A stretch of 36,929 nucleotides of DNA from JABWAM01 sp964653025. GTDB taxonomy: Bacteria; Verrucomicrobiota; Verrucomicrobiia; JABWAM01. The notes under the pieces were generated by a model that was not told where the DNA came from, did no database searches, and saw nothing but the letters and a program-made list of their open reading frames with translations. The position numbers and the translations under genes were made by a program. The first letter of the stretch is position 1, and each line of letters starts with the position of its first letter. Where the stretch lies: assembly GCA_964653025.1 (NCBI GenBank), contig CAZZBZ010000034.1, positions 1 through 36,929 on the forward strand. Reading direction: 5' to 3'. Of the stretch, positions 16,286-23,470 are shown piece by piece.

Positions 16286-16385
16286 NNNNNNNNNNNNNNN
16301 NNNNNNNNNNNNNNNNNNNNNNNNNNNNNNNNNNNNNNNNNNNNNNNNNNNNNNNNNNNNNNNNNNNNNNNNNNNNNNNNNNNNN
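16286..16385. other. Assembly gap (100 N)
   Basis: Second 100-N scaffold gap, lying between the regulator stop and the truncated 3' end of rarA. It removes the last few codons and stop of rarA and possibly any terminator between the two convergent genes. Confidence 0.99.
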
Positions 16386-17689
16386 CGCACGAACTCGAGG
16401 AACTCTTTGAGCTTCTTCTCGCGGCCCAGTTCGCCGGGCTCGTAGTATTTCTTCTTCACCGTCATGTAATCCTGCTCCACGTAGTGGTTGGGGTGGTCGT
16501 GGGCGTACTGGTAGCCCACCCCGTGCCCTAGTTTTTCGGCGCCACGGTAGCCGGTGCCGCGGAGCTTGGTTGGCACCTCCTGGAGGCGGCCGTTCTTGAT
16601 GTCGTCGAGGGCCGCGTCGATCGCCTTGTAGGCGGAGTTGCTCTTCGGGCAGCCCGCGAGGTAGATCGTTGTCTCGGCGAGGGGGATGCGCGCCTCGGGC
16701 ATCCCGATGAGCTCCACGATCTGGAAGCAGGCATTCGCCACAACGAGAGCGCCCGGCTCGGCGAGGCCGATGTCCTCGGCGGCGAGGATTGCGAGTCGCC
16801 GCGCGACGAAGCGCGGGTCCTCCCCGGCGTAGAGCATTTTCGCGAGCCAGTAGATTGCTGCGTCGGGGTCGCTCCCGCGTACGCTTTTGATGAAGGCCGA
16901 GATCGTGTCGTAGTGGGCGTCCTCGTCAGCGTCGTAGCGCACCGCCTTCTTCTGGATGGATTCCTCGGCGATCTCGCGGGTGACGCGGATGATTCCCTGC
17001 TCATCGGGAGAGGTCGTGCGGGCGGCAATCTCGAGTGCGTTGAGCGCGCGGCGGGCGTCGCCGTCGCACACCTTCGTCCAGTGGGCCATCGCCGGTTCCT
17101 CGATCTCGATCTTCTGGCTGCCGAGACCGCGCTCTTTGTCTGCCATCGTGCGGCGGAGGACCTCGGCAACTTCCGCCTCGGCGAGGGGCTGGAGCTCGAA
17201 GACCTGCGAGCGAGAGACGAGCGCGTTGATGACGAAAAAGAAGGGGTTGTGGGTCGTGGCCCCGATGAGGGCGAGCACCCCGCTCTCCACGTCGGGGAGG
17301 AGAACGTCCTGCTGGGCCTTGTTCAGGCGGTGGATTTCATCGAGGAAGAGGATGGTTTTCCCCCCTCGGAATCGCCGCTGGGATGCTGCGGCGGCCACCT
17401 TGCGGATATCGGCCACGGTGGCCTCGACCCCGCTCAGCCGCTCGAAATGGCTCTCGGTGGCATTGGCGATGACGGTGGCCAGGGAGGTCTTCCCGGTGCC
17501 GGGCGGGCCGAAAAGGATCACCGATTGGATGCGATCCGCCTCAATCAGGCGGCGGAGCAAGCGCCCGGGAGCCAGCAAGTGCTGCTGCCCGATGACGTCG
17601 TCGAGGTTTCGCGGGCGCATCCGCGCGGCGAGGGGGGCCTCCGGGCGAGGACCCGCCTTTGGCGGCTTCTCGAAGATTTCGTCGGCCAC
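16386..17689 (-). CDS. rarA: Replication-associated recombination protein A (AAA+ ATPase, 3' partial)
   Basis: 434 visible codons from a GTG at 17689 (MADEIFEKPP). RarA/MgsA is a tetrameric AAA+ ATPase of the clamp-loader clade that acts at stalled replication forks and binds SSB. Features: N-terminal PLAARMRPRNLDDVIGQQHLL, Walker A GPPGTGKTS, Walker B ILFLDEIHRLNKAQQD, sensor 1 in LIGATTHNPFF, and the C-terminal tetramerisation region with SAFIKSVRGSDPDAAIYWLA and YKAIDAALDDI. The visible end GREKKLKEFLEF is close to the usual family C-terminus, so only a few residues are missing in the gap. The frame stays open upstream to 17836, but that part is a shadow of a duplicated gene fragment on the other strand, and the family-like N-terminus supports 17689. 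Confidence 0.95.
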
Positions 17690-17747
17690 GCGCGCAGCGT
17701 GGCATGGGCCCGTGCCGAAGTCGAGGTGGGGTACGCCGAAGGAAAAC

Positions 17748-17830
17748 TCCAGTCCCGCCTGCGGGCGGTGGAGGACCTGGATGCCTGGGTGCAAAAGCTC
17801 CACGGATCCAAAAAAAGCGCACGTAAAAAG
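17748..17830 (+). pseudogene. Orphan 3'-end fragment of the nucleotidyltransferase-like gene
   Basis: These 83 bp match 19589-19671 (the 3' end of the gene at 18838-19677) with only about three mismatches, constant offset 1841 bp. They would encode the same tail (SRLRAVEDLDAWVQKLH, then KKSARKK) but are fused to unrelated DNA on the left, which is antisense to the rarA start region, and lack the matching stop. This is either a remnant of a second copy of the gene or a small duplicative insertion. Confidence 0.88.
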
Positions 17831-17833
17831 CGG

Positions 17834-17858
17834 CATTTCTCACCCCAAGTGAGAAATG
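17834..17858. repeat. 10-bp perfect stem hairpin
   Basis: CATTTCTCAC, a 5-base loop (CCCAA), then GTGAGAAATG. It lies directly after the orphan gene fragment, upstream of rarA and about 125 bp past the stop of the HicA gene. No T-run follows on either strand, so it is not a typical intrinsic terminator. Just beyond it, GGCAGGCG-CTGTT-CGCCTGCC (about 17901-17921) is a second 8-bp stem, and GACAGGATT occurs twice at 17953-17970. Confidence 0.7.
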
Positions 17859-17982
17859 AGAGGCGGATCAGGAACTCCAAGCATTCCGCTCCGACTGTAG
17901 GGCAGGCGCTGTTCGCCTGCCGTCTGCGAATCAGGTCGAGGAGAGAATTTTTGACAGGATTGACAGGATTGCAGACCTGATT

Positions 17983-18225
17983 TCAGAACAGGGTTTCAAG
18001 TACGTCCTGTTTGCTGACGCCTTTTTGTTCGGCAACCTCTCGTAAGATGCCGTTGAGCGTGCCGATGCGAACCGGGTTGTGATTGGGAACCGTGATATGC
18101 CCCGAGCGCGGTTTTGTGGTTTCCAAGATCACATGGCTCCCTTTCTGATGGCCGACAACGTAATCCCAATGCCGACAAAGGGATCTGATCAACTCCTGTC
18201 CGCTCAGATCACGGGGCAACTTCAT
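17983..18225 (-). CDS. hicA: HicA-family toxin
   Basis: 80 aa from the ATG at 18225, which overlaps the antitoxin stop (ATGA); a TTG at 18234 would add three residues. HicA is a small double-stranded-RNA-binding-fold mRNA interferase. Family features: N-terminal LPRDLSGQELIRSL, central HQKGSHVILE with the catalytic-type His in G-S-H, then HITVPNHNPVRIGTLNGILRE and a short C-terminal helix. Length matches the family. It is the second gene of an antitoxin-first pair. Confidence 0.92.
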   Translation of the reverse strand: MKLPRDLSGQELIRSLCRHWDYVVGHQKGSHVILETTKPRSGHITVPNHNPVRIGTLNGILREVAEQKGVSKQDVLETLF

Positions 18226-18437
18226 CGCGTGCAAGCCAGAGATTCATCCCGCACAAGATGCAGGCGGATATTCTGGGGCTTGGTCTTGCGCTTGTAGTAG
18301 TGCACTTCCACCGCCTCTTTCACATTGACACGCAGTTCCTCCCAAGTGTCCCCCTGCGTAAAAATCGCTTCGGTCAGACACTCGGCGCAAAAGCCGCCAT
18401 CCGCTTCCTGAAGCACTTCAAAGATAAGCTCGCTCAT
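18222..18437 (-). CDS. hicB: HicB-like antitoxin (short form)
   Basis: 71 aa. It has the partial RNase H-like fold typical of HicB-family antitoxins: FEVLQEADGGFCAECLTEAIFTQGDTWEEL, followed by a helix (NVKEAVEVHYY) and a basic tail. No separate HTH or ribbon-helix-helix domain follows, so this short form may not repress its own promoter by itself. The start ATG at 18437 has a GTGGAG ribosome site just upstream. It overlaps hicA by 4 bp, giving coupled translation and antitoxin excess. Confidence 0.88.
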   Translation of the reverse strand: MSELIFEVLQEADGGFCAECLTEAIFTQGDTWEELRVNVKEAVEVHYYKRKTKPQNIRLHLVRDESLACTR

Positions 18438-18557
18438 GTCTCCACTGTAACCGGGATGGCTTCCGCGTTCAAGGCGTTCCTCCCTTTTCTCATCTCCAAT
18501 GAGAGGTGACCTGCGTTCTTGCTGAGAGAATTTCCCCAGGGGGAACCCCCAAAAGGT

Positions 18558-18586
18558 TTGAATGATGGGGGTAAAAAAGATATTCT
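18558..18586 (+). promoter_or_regulatory. Strong sigma-70-type promoter for the two-gene module
   Basis: TTGAAT (18558-18563), exactly 17 bp spacer, then TATTCT (18581-18586), an unusually good match in a GC-rich window. Transcription would start about 7 bp on, at or next to the GTG at 18593, so the first mRNA of the module may be leaderless or nearly so. The element lies in an AT-rich patch between the divergent hicBA pair and the small ORF. Confidence 0.65.
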
Positions 18587-18592
18587 TAACGA

Positions 18593-18838
18593 GTGAAAAG
18601 TCGGCGAATCCCCACCGCCCGTGCCAGGTCTTCGCCCAGCCTGATCCTGCCCTCGGGCGTGGTGCTGCAGTTCGGCGACTTCCGACTTTACGCGCGACAA
18701 AAGGCCCGCCGTCGCGAGCGGGATCTCGCGGCCCGCACCCCCGCGGAGAAGGAACGCCTGCAGCGTAAAAACAGCCTAATTTCGCTCGATGACACGCCCC
18801 TCGAAGTTAAGGAAAAAATCCTGGCCCCTTTTTGCTGA
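18593..18838 (+). CDS. Small basic protein of unknown function
   Basis: 81 aa. No family recognised. Strongly basic N-terminus (MKSRRIPTARARSSPS), then a short hydrophobic beta-like stretch (LILPSGVVLQFGDFRLYA) and a charged helix (RQKARRRERDLAARTPAEKERLQRK), ending DTPLEVKEKILAPFC. The proposed GTG start coincides with the predicted transcription start, and no Shine-Dalgarno is present. The stop overlaps the next ATG by one base (TGATG), indicating translational coupling to the nucleotidyltransferase-like gene. By position and size it could be an antitoxin or regulator for that protein (inference). Confidence 0.65.
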   Translation: MKSRRIPTARARSSPSLILPSGVVLQFGDFRLYARQKARRRERDLAARTPAEKERLQRKNSLISLDDTPLEVKEKILAPFC

Positions 18839-19677
18839 TGATGATCCCCAAGACTCCCGAAGAGATTACACCCATCCTGGAAGCCTTGGGGAAGGTCGGA
18901 GCGGTGTTGATCGGCGGCCAGTGCGTCAATGTGTGGAGCCAGTTGTACGAGGATGAAAAACAGGATCCGTGGCGGAGTGCCCGTCCCTATACGAGCTTTG
19001 ATGTCGATGTTTTGTCGGACAAGGGGGAGATGCTTCAAATTGTCGGATCGCTCGAAGAACGCAGACTCCCCTTGAATGTCCAATACCCACGAAGCCCCTC
19101 GGAAGCGACGGTGAACACGGGCCTCATCGTCACCCAGGTGAATGGGGCGGATTTCGGCATCAACCTCCTTCACACCGCCAAGGGACTCAGCAGCGCCGAG
19201 GTGAAGGAGACGGCAGTGAATGCGACATGGAGGGGGATCTCTCTCCGCCTGCTGCATCCCCTGCTCTGTGTGGAGAGCAAGACCTACAACTTGAACACGC
19301 TGGAGCAGGATCGCCCCGGGGAGCGACGTCAGGATCGGAAGCATCTGCTACTCTCGTTGGGAAACCTTCGGCAGCACCTGTTGGCGCGCTCGACCCCGGC
19401 GCAAGAGGCTTCCTGCCTGCGAATGGCGCGTCGTCTGGTGGACCTGGCTTATCACCAGATGGGGCTCGACACCCTCACCCGCCACGGGGTGGATATTCTG
19501 ACCGGTGTCCCGTGGGCGGCATGGGGTGAGGGGAAGTTGGCCTCCCTGCGGAAACTGGTCGCGAAGGAAACCGACTTCCGCCAGGAGATCCAGTCCCGCC
19601 TGCGGGCGGTGGAGGACCTGGATGCCTGGGTGCAAAAGCTCCACGAATCCAAAAAAAGCGCGCGCAAAAAGGATTAA
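18838..19677 (+). CDS. Nucleotidyltransferase-fold protein, possible toxin (AbiEii/MNT-like)
   Basis: 279 aa from the ATG at 18838 that overlaps the upstream stop (a TTG at 18832 is a weaker alternative). The N-terminal part resembles minimal nucleotidyltransferase folds: AVLIGGQCVNVW (Gly26-Gly27) and, after a loop, TSFDVDVL (Asp55 and Asp57) as the metal-binding pair. The third acidic position is not clear; the segment ADFGINLLH has Asn where such enzymes often have Asp. The rest is helical and contains a basic DRPGERRQDRKHLLL region, ending in a Lys-rich tail. AbiEii-like and related nucleotidyltransferase toxins share this layout, often as the second gene after a small antitoxin. Substrate and activity are unknown. 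The 3' end is duplicated at 17748-17830. Confidence 0.7.
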   Translation: MMIPKTPEEITPILEALGKVGAVLIGGQCVNVWSQLYEDEKQDPWRSARPYTSFDVDVLSDKGEMLQIVGSLEERRLPLNVQYPRSPSEATVNTGLIVTQVNGADFGINLLHTAKGLSSAEVKETAVNATWRGISLRLLHPLLCVESKTYNLNTLEQDRPGERRQDRKHLLLSLGNLRQHLLARSTPAQEASCLRMARRLVDLAYHQMGLDTLTRHGVDILTGVPWAAWGEGKLASLRKLVAKETDFRQEIQSRLRAVEDLDAWVQKLHESKKSARKKD

Positions 19678-19810
19678 CAGGATTACCGGGATTGAAGAGA
19701 AATCTGCCCGTGGAGAAACCGAGGCGTTTCCCGGGAAGCGCGCATGGCGCTTTCGGGAAACGCCTCATGGTCTCATGAATCCTGTAAAATCCTGTAAATC
19801 CTGTCAAATT
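19669..19810. repeat. ACAGGATT inverted-repeat element with central hairpin
   Basis: Left arm AAGGATTAACAGGATTACCG, starting in the last codons of the preceding gene, and right arm built of AATCCTGT units (about 19777-19805) are inverted. The centre holds a long hairpin, GAGGCGTTTCCCGGGAAGCGC paired with GCGCTTTCGGGAAACGCCTC (19721-19766). The remaining DNA to 20070 shows a further TTTTGACAGGAT at 19864 and nothing else I recognise. ACAGGATT-type direct repeats are widespread next to genes in several phyla and their role is unknown to me. Confidence 0.8.
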
Positions 19811-20070
19811 TCCGTCCGTCCTTCTCAACCTGCGCCACGCGGGGCAAGCCTTCGGGAGAACTTTTGACAGGATACGAATCGGCATTCCCCGAGTTCAATC
19901 TTCTCATTCCGCATTCTTGATTAACGCAGATTGTTCGGAGACGATGTCGCGGTGGGGGAGCAAGCCAAAATACGCCATCGCAGCGCTTTTGTGGCCAGGC
20001 TGTCAGGATCCTGGCGTAAACCGTGGCGCACGCCGTTGGGATGACCGTTCATTGTGCAGAATAGAACGCC

Positions 20071-20730
20071 ATGCGAACGCCCGACTATTTGACCGGCGCG
20101 ACCATTTCCCCCGACAAGGTGGCTTGGATGGAGCACCACCTTCCCTCGCAGCCGGGCAGGGCCCTTGATCTGGGATGCGGGGCCGGGCTTTACGCCAGGT
20201 GGCTGGCGGACCGGGGATGGAAGGTGACCGCGGTGGACGTCGCGCCCGCACCGATTCCGGGGGTGGAAACCCTGCGACACGACCTCGAAACCGGTCTGCC
20301 CTTTCCCGCAGCCTCGTTCGACGCCGTGCTTGCATGGGATATCCTCGAACACTTGGCCATGGATGGCTCCATGTGGCAGGACATGGCGCGAGTTCTGGTT
20401 CCCGGGGGATACCTGTTGGGTTCGGTTCCCCACGACGGCGACGTACGCCTTCGACCGTACAACCTGGTTTTCAAGCACCATCTCGACAGGACCCATCAGC
20501 GTGAATACACCGCGGCGATGCTGCGTGAACGAGTTTTTACTGCAGGTCTTGTCGAAGGAGTTATCGAGCCAAAGGGGCCGGCTTCGCCGAAGGTTCTCGT
20601 GGAGTTCATTCGTTGGAAGCCAGCACGGCACCCCGTCGGCTGGATCCTTGGCGCTCTGCGCCGCGCCGGACTTCTTCAATTTGGCGAACTCTACGCCGAC
20701 CTCTTCTTTACGGCGAAAAAACCCGCATGA
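20071..20730 (+). CDS. Class I SAM-dependent methyltransferase
   Basis: 219 aa soluble protein. Motif I RALDLGCGAGLYARWL (about 31-46), acidic end of strand 2 in VTAVDVAP, motif near DAVLAWDILEHL and the post-motif LVPGGYLLGSVPHDGDVR match the Methyltransf_11/23 group. The target is probably a sugar, a lipid-linked intermediate or a small molecule of the surface-glycan pathway (inference from neighbours). It is the first gene of a tightly overlapping plus-strand block; its stop overlaps the glycosyltransferase start as ATGA. No strong Shine-Dalgarno precedes the ATG. Confidence 0.9.
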   Translation: MRTPDYLTGATISPDKVAWMEHHLPSQPGRALDLGCGAGLYARWLADRGWKVTAVDVAPAPIPGVETLRHDLETGLPFPAASFDAVLAWDILEHLAMDGSMWQDMARVLVPGGYLLGSVPHDGDVRLRPYNLVFKHHLDRTHQREYTAAMLRERVFTAGLVEGVIEPKGPASPKVLVEFIRWKPARHPVGWILGALRRAGLLQFGELYADLFFTAKKPA

Positions 20731-21656
20731 GCGTTCCCTTCTTCAGCATCATCATTCCGACACGGAACGAGGCGGAGGACATTCTTTCCACCCTGAAGTC
20801 CATCCGCGCAAACACGGACGGGGACTTCGAGGTTCTCGTGGTGGATGCCTCCACGGACCGGACCCCGGACATGGTGCGGGCTTTAGGCGATCTCCGCTTC
20901 CGTCTGGTGCCGCAGGATAACCGCGATGGGCGCTGCGGCGCGCGCAACCAGGGAATCCGCGCGGCACGAGGCGAGGTGGTGGTCATCCTCAACGCCGATG
21001 TCCGTCTCCCCAGCGACTTCCTGCGGAGGCTGAGGGCGCATTACGATGAAGGGGCCGACTACGTGATCGTCGAGGCCCGTGTCGAGAACGCTCAACACCC
21101 CAACGGCGCCATGGTGGCCGCCGAGCATAACTACCTTTATCGACAGGGCCGTGAAACGGTGAACTGGTGTGAGGGGTACTCGTGCCGCACACGATGTGCC
21201 ATCGAGGCGGGACTTTTTCCCGAAGGTTTCCCAGTTCCAATCTGCGCCGGCGAGGACGCGGTATTCGGAGATAACATGGCCCGCAGATTCCGTCGCGTTG
21301 ATGACCCAGGCCTGGTGGTGATCCACAGCGTTCCCGAGGATTTCACCGCCTACTGGGAACAGCGTGTGGGCCGCGGGCGCGGCTGCGCCCAGAGGCAGGC
21401 CTTGATCGAGCATGTGCCGAGCAAGGACATTTTGCGCGATGCATTTTGGTGGACCTTCAAAGGGGCGGCATGGATTCTCCTCGGTTTCCCACTTTTCCGT
21501 TATGCCCGCCAGCTCCATCGTGCATATCCGTCCATGCCGGCCCGCCGTCTTCTCTGGCCGCTCCTTATCAGCCGCGTCGGTCACGAAGTGGGACGTTGGA
21601 AAGGTTATCGTGAAATCTCCCGACTCCCAGCCACCTCGCACCGAAAACTCTTATGA
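20727..21656 (+). CDS. Glycosyltransferase family 2 (GT-A fold)
   Basis: 309 aa from ATG 20727 (MSVPFFSIIIPTRNEAED), chosen because the frame upstream is a shadow of the methyltransferase gene and the ATGA overlap is typical. The GT-A domain has the N-terminal IIIPTRNE strand, VLVVDASTDRT, and GEVVVILNADVRLP, where N-A-D stands in place of the usual D-x-D. AGEDAVFGDNMARR resembles the ED-type acceptor-side motif. The C-terminal 80 residues contain one or two hydrophobic helices (FKGAAWILLGFPLF) that would attach it to the inner membrane. It likely adds a sugar to a lipid-linked acceptor. Coupled by ATGA to the ketoacyl synthase gene. Confidence 0.92.
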   Translation: MSVPFFSIIIPTRNEAEDILSTLKSIRANTDGDFEVLVVDASTDRTPDMVRALGDLRFRLVPQDNRDGRCGARNQGIRAARGEVVVILNADVRLPSDFLRRLRAHYDEGADYVIVEARVENAQHPNGAMVAAEHNYLYRQGRETVNWCEGYSCRTRCAIEAGLFPEGFPVPICAGEDAVFGDNMARRFRRVDDPGLVVIHSVPEDFTAYWEQRVGRGRGCAQRQALIEHVPSKDILRDAFWWTFKGAAWILLGFPLFRYARQLHRAYPSMPARRLLWPLLISRVGHEVGRWKGYREISRLPATSHRKLL

Positions 21657-22651
21657 TCCAGGCCATCGCCTCCCACCTGCCGGCAGCCGAACTCACCAAC
21701 GAGAAGCTTGCGGAGCTTTACGACGGCTGGACGGCCGAGAAGATTTTTGAGAAGACCGGTATCCGTCGACGGTTTGTGGCCGCGCCGAACGAGTGCCCTT
21801 CCGACCTTGCCTTTCAGGCAGCGGAGAAACTCTTTCAAACGGCGGACCGCGCGCAGGTCGATTTTCTCCTCTTTTGCACGCAGTCGCCGGATTACGTCAT
21901 GCCCACGACCGCGTGCGTGCTCCAACATCGTCTGGGCCTCTCCACCGGCTGCGGTGCCCTGGACTTCAACCTTGGATGCTCGGGTTTTATCTACGGGATG
22001 GGGATGGCCCAGAGCTTGATCCAGTCGGGAATTGCCCGCTGCATTCTTCTGCTGACGGGCGAGTGCTACAGCCGTCATATCCACCCGCTCGACAAGAGCA
22101 CCCGCACGATCTTCGGCGACGGTGCCTCCGCAACGCTTCTTCGCGCTGATTCGCCGAGGAAACTTCATTCCTTCGTTTTTGGGACGGATGGGGGAGGGGC
22201 GGATCAGATCATTATTAAGACCGGTGCCGCGCGTTTCGCGAGAACCGTCGGGTCACGGAGCGAGACACGGGATTCCTCCGGAAACGTCCGCAGCGACGAC
22301 TGCCTTTTTATGAACGGACCCGAGGTCTTCAACTTTACCCTGAAGGCCGTGCCTGCGTTGGTACGCCAGGTCCTCGAGCGCGCAAAAATATCTCTTGAAC
22401 AGGTGGATAGGTTTGTTTTCCATCAAGCGAACGGTTACATGCTGGAGCATCTCAGGAGAAAGATTGGGATTCCGAAGGAGAAGTTCGCCCTATGCCTCGA
22501 GAACTGTGGCAACACGGTTTCCTCTAGCATTCCGATTACGTTGGAAACCCTCTTAAATCAGGGAACCATCAAACACGGAGACAGGATGTTGCTTATTGCT
22601 TTTGGCGTGGGTTTCTCCTGGGCCGGCTGTATTTTGGAGTGGAAGGACTAA
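21653..22651 (+). CDS. Beta-ketoacyl-ACP synthase III-like condensing enzyme
   Basis: 332 aa thiolase-fold enzyme with the KASIII catalytic triad: Cys109 in FNLGCSGF, His257 in VFHQAN and Asn287 in ENCGNTVSSSIP. It should condense an acyl-CoA (often acetyl-CoA) with malonyl-ACP to give a 3-ketoacyl-ACP. It is probably not the housekeeping FabH, because it lies in a polysaccharide locus between a glycosyltransferase and a dedicated acyl carrier protein, with no other fatty-acid genes nearby. Such pairs can supply acetoacetyl- or 3-hydroxyacyl groups for acylated sugars (inference; no ketoreductase is in the window). The start overlaps the GT2 stop (ATGA). Confidence 0.93.
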   Translation: MIQAIASHLPAAELTNEKLAELYDGWTAEKIFEKTGIRRRFVAAPNECPSDLAFQAAEKLFQTADRAQVDFLLFCTQSPDYVMPTTACVLQHRLGLSTGCGALDFNLGCSGFIYGMGMAQSLIQSGIARCILLLTGECYSRHIHPLDKSTRTIFGDGASATLLRADSPRKLHSFVFGTDGGGADQIIIKTGAARFARTVGSRSETRDSSGNVRSDDCLFMNGPEVFNFTLKAVPALVRQVLERAKISLEQVDRFVFHQANGYMLEHLRRKIGIPKEKFALCLENCGNTVSSSIPITLETLLNQGTIKHGDRMLLIAFGVGFSWAGCILEWKD

Positions 22652-22657
22652 AATCCC

Positions 22658-22891
22658 ATGCAAGAAAGCGACTTCATTAAGAAATTTGCGGAATTTCTAT
22701 CCGAGGATTCCTCTAAGATTCAGGCTGAAACCCCCTTGGGCAACATCGGCAACTGGGATTCGATGGGCAAGGTGAGCTTCCTTTCATTCCTTGACGAGGA
22801 GTTCCAGTTTCAGCCAAAGCCGGGTGATCTCGACAAATGCCAGACTGTGGCGGACGTCATAGGTCTCCTGAAAGACCGAATCTCGAAGTGA
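22658..22891 (+). CDS. Acyl carrier protein
   Basis: 77 aa, acidic, four-helix ACP fold. The phosphopantetheine site is Ser35 in GNWDSMGKVS, where the usual D-S-L is D-S-M. AAGGA lies 11 bp before the ATG, inside the end of the condensing-enzyme gene, and only 6 bp separate the two genes. As a separate, pathway-specific carrier it probably holds the acyl chain made by the KASIII enzyme and passes it to one of the acyltransferases of this locus. Whether it can also take an amino acid, as DltC does, cannot be told; no adenylating enzyme is in the window. Confidence 0.93.
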   Translation: MQESDFIKKFAEFLSEDSSKIQAETPLGNIGNWDSMGKVSFLSFLDEEFQFQPKPGDLDKCQTVADVIGLLKDRISK

Positions 22892-22909
22892 CCCCTACCC
22901 ACGCCCACT

Positions 22910-23470
22910 ATGTTGAACGCGCTCCGCAGCTTCAAGTTTTACTTCAAGTACTACCTGACGAATCACTGGATTAACCGCATCCCGTTTCATGCCATCCGAC
23001 AGTTCTGGTACCGCAATGCGATGGGGATCAAGATTGGCCAGCATTCCCAAATCTGGCTCGGCTGCAAGTTTTTTGGCGACAACATTTCGGAGATTGAGAT
23101 TGGTGACCATGTCGTTATTTCCGGCGACGTGACGCTCAACGCCTCCCGCCCCATCCGCATCGGAAATCGAACCACCATTGCCAGTGGGGTGAAGATCCTG
23201 ACTACGGACCACGACCCTCGGGATCCCCACTTCCTTCCCCGTAAGGCGCCGGTCACCATCGCTGCTCGAGTATGGATTGCCACGAACGCGATCATCCTCA
23301 AGGGAACAACGGTGGGTGAGGGGGCCGTGATTGGTGCCGGCGCAGTGGTCTCCGGGGAGATTGCGCCACTTTCCCTTGTCGCTGGCAACCCTGGCCGTTC
23401 CTTTGGCAAGCGGGCTCCATTCGAACCGCCCCAGACCGAAGCGGCGGAGAAACCGCCGCTGTTTTGTTGA
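22910..23470 (+). CDS. Left-handed beta-helix acyltransferase (WbbJ/maltose acetyltransferase-like), copy 1
   Basis: 186 aa. The N-terminal helix (FYFKYYLTNHWINRIPFHAIRQFWYR) is followed by hexapeptide repeats, the TTDHD segment with the catalytic-type His, and the closing GAGAVVSGEIAPLSLVAGNPG repeat. This is the trimeric LbH acyltransferase fold, transferring an acetyl or acyl group to a sugar in the cytoplasm. Location directly after KASIII and ACP suggests an ACP-bound acyl donor as an alternative to acetyl-CoA (inference). It is a paralogue of the protein at 30945, and both end in KPPLFC. It is the last gene of the plus-strand block, convergent with the flippase gene 181 bp on; I see no clear terminator there. 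Confidence 0.93.
   Translation: MLNALRSFKFYFKYYLTNHWINRIPFHAIRQFWYRNAMGIKIGQHSQIWLGCKFFGDNISEIEIGDHVVISGDVTLNASRPIRIGNRTTIASGVKILTTDHDPRDPHFLPRKAPVTIAARVWIATNAIILKGTTVGEGAVIGAGAVVSGEIAPLSLVAGNPGRSFGKRAPFEPPQTEAAEKPPLFC

Noticed and set aside
17834..17858. Perfect 10-bp stem as an intrinsic terminator
   Set aside because: No T-run follows on either strand, and it lies upstream of rarA in the minus direction; retained only as a hairpin of unknown role.
16913..17980. 355-codon plus-strand frame containing the duplicated SRLRAVEDLDAW tail
   Set aside because: Most of it is antisense to rarA. Only the 83-bp tail is real homology, so it is recorded as a gene fragment, not as a CDS.
19669..19872. 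Clustered ACAGGATT repeats as a possible CRISPR array
   Set aside because: Repeat units are only 8-9 bp with no regular unique spacers, and no cas gene is present.
20613..20726. 38-codon N-terminal extension of the GT2 glycosyltransferase
   Set aside because: It overlaps the methyltransferase coding region in another frame, and the conserved FFSIIIPTRNE start follows the ATG at 20727.
22658..22891. ACP as a D-alanyl carrier (DltC)
   Set aside because: It is adjacent to a KASIII with no adenylating enzyme in the window, so a fatty-acyl or ketoacyl role is more likely; the Dlt comparison is limited to the SGNH-microprotein-MBOAT trio.
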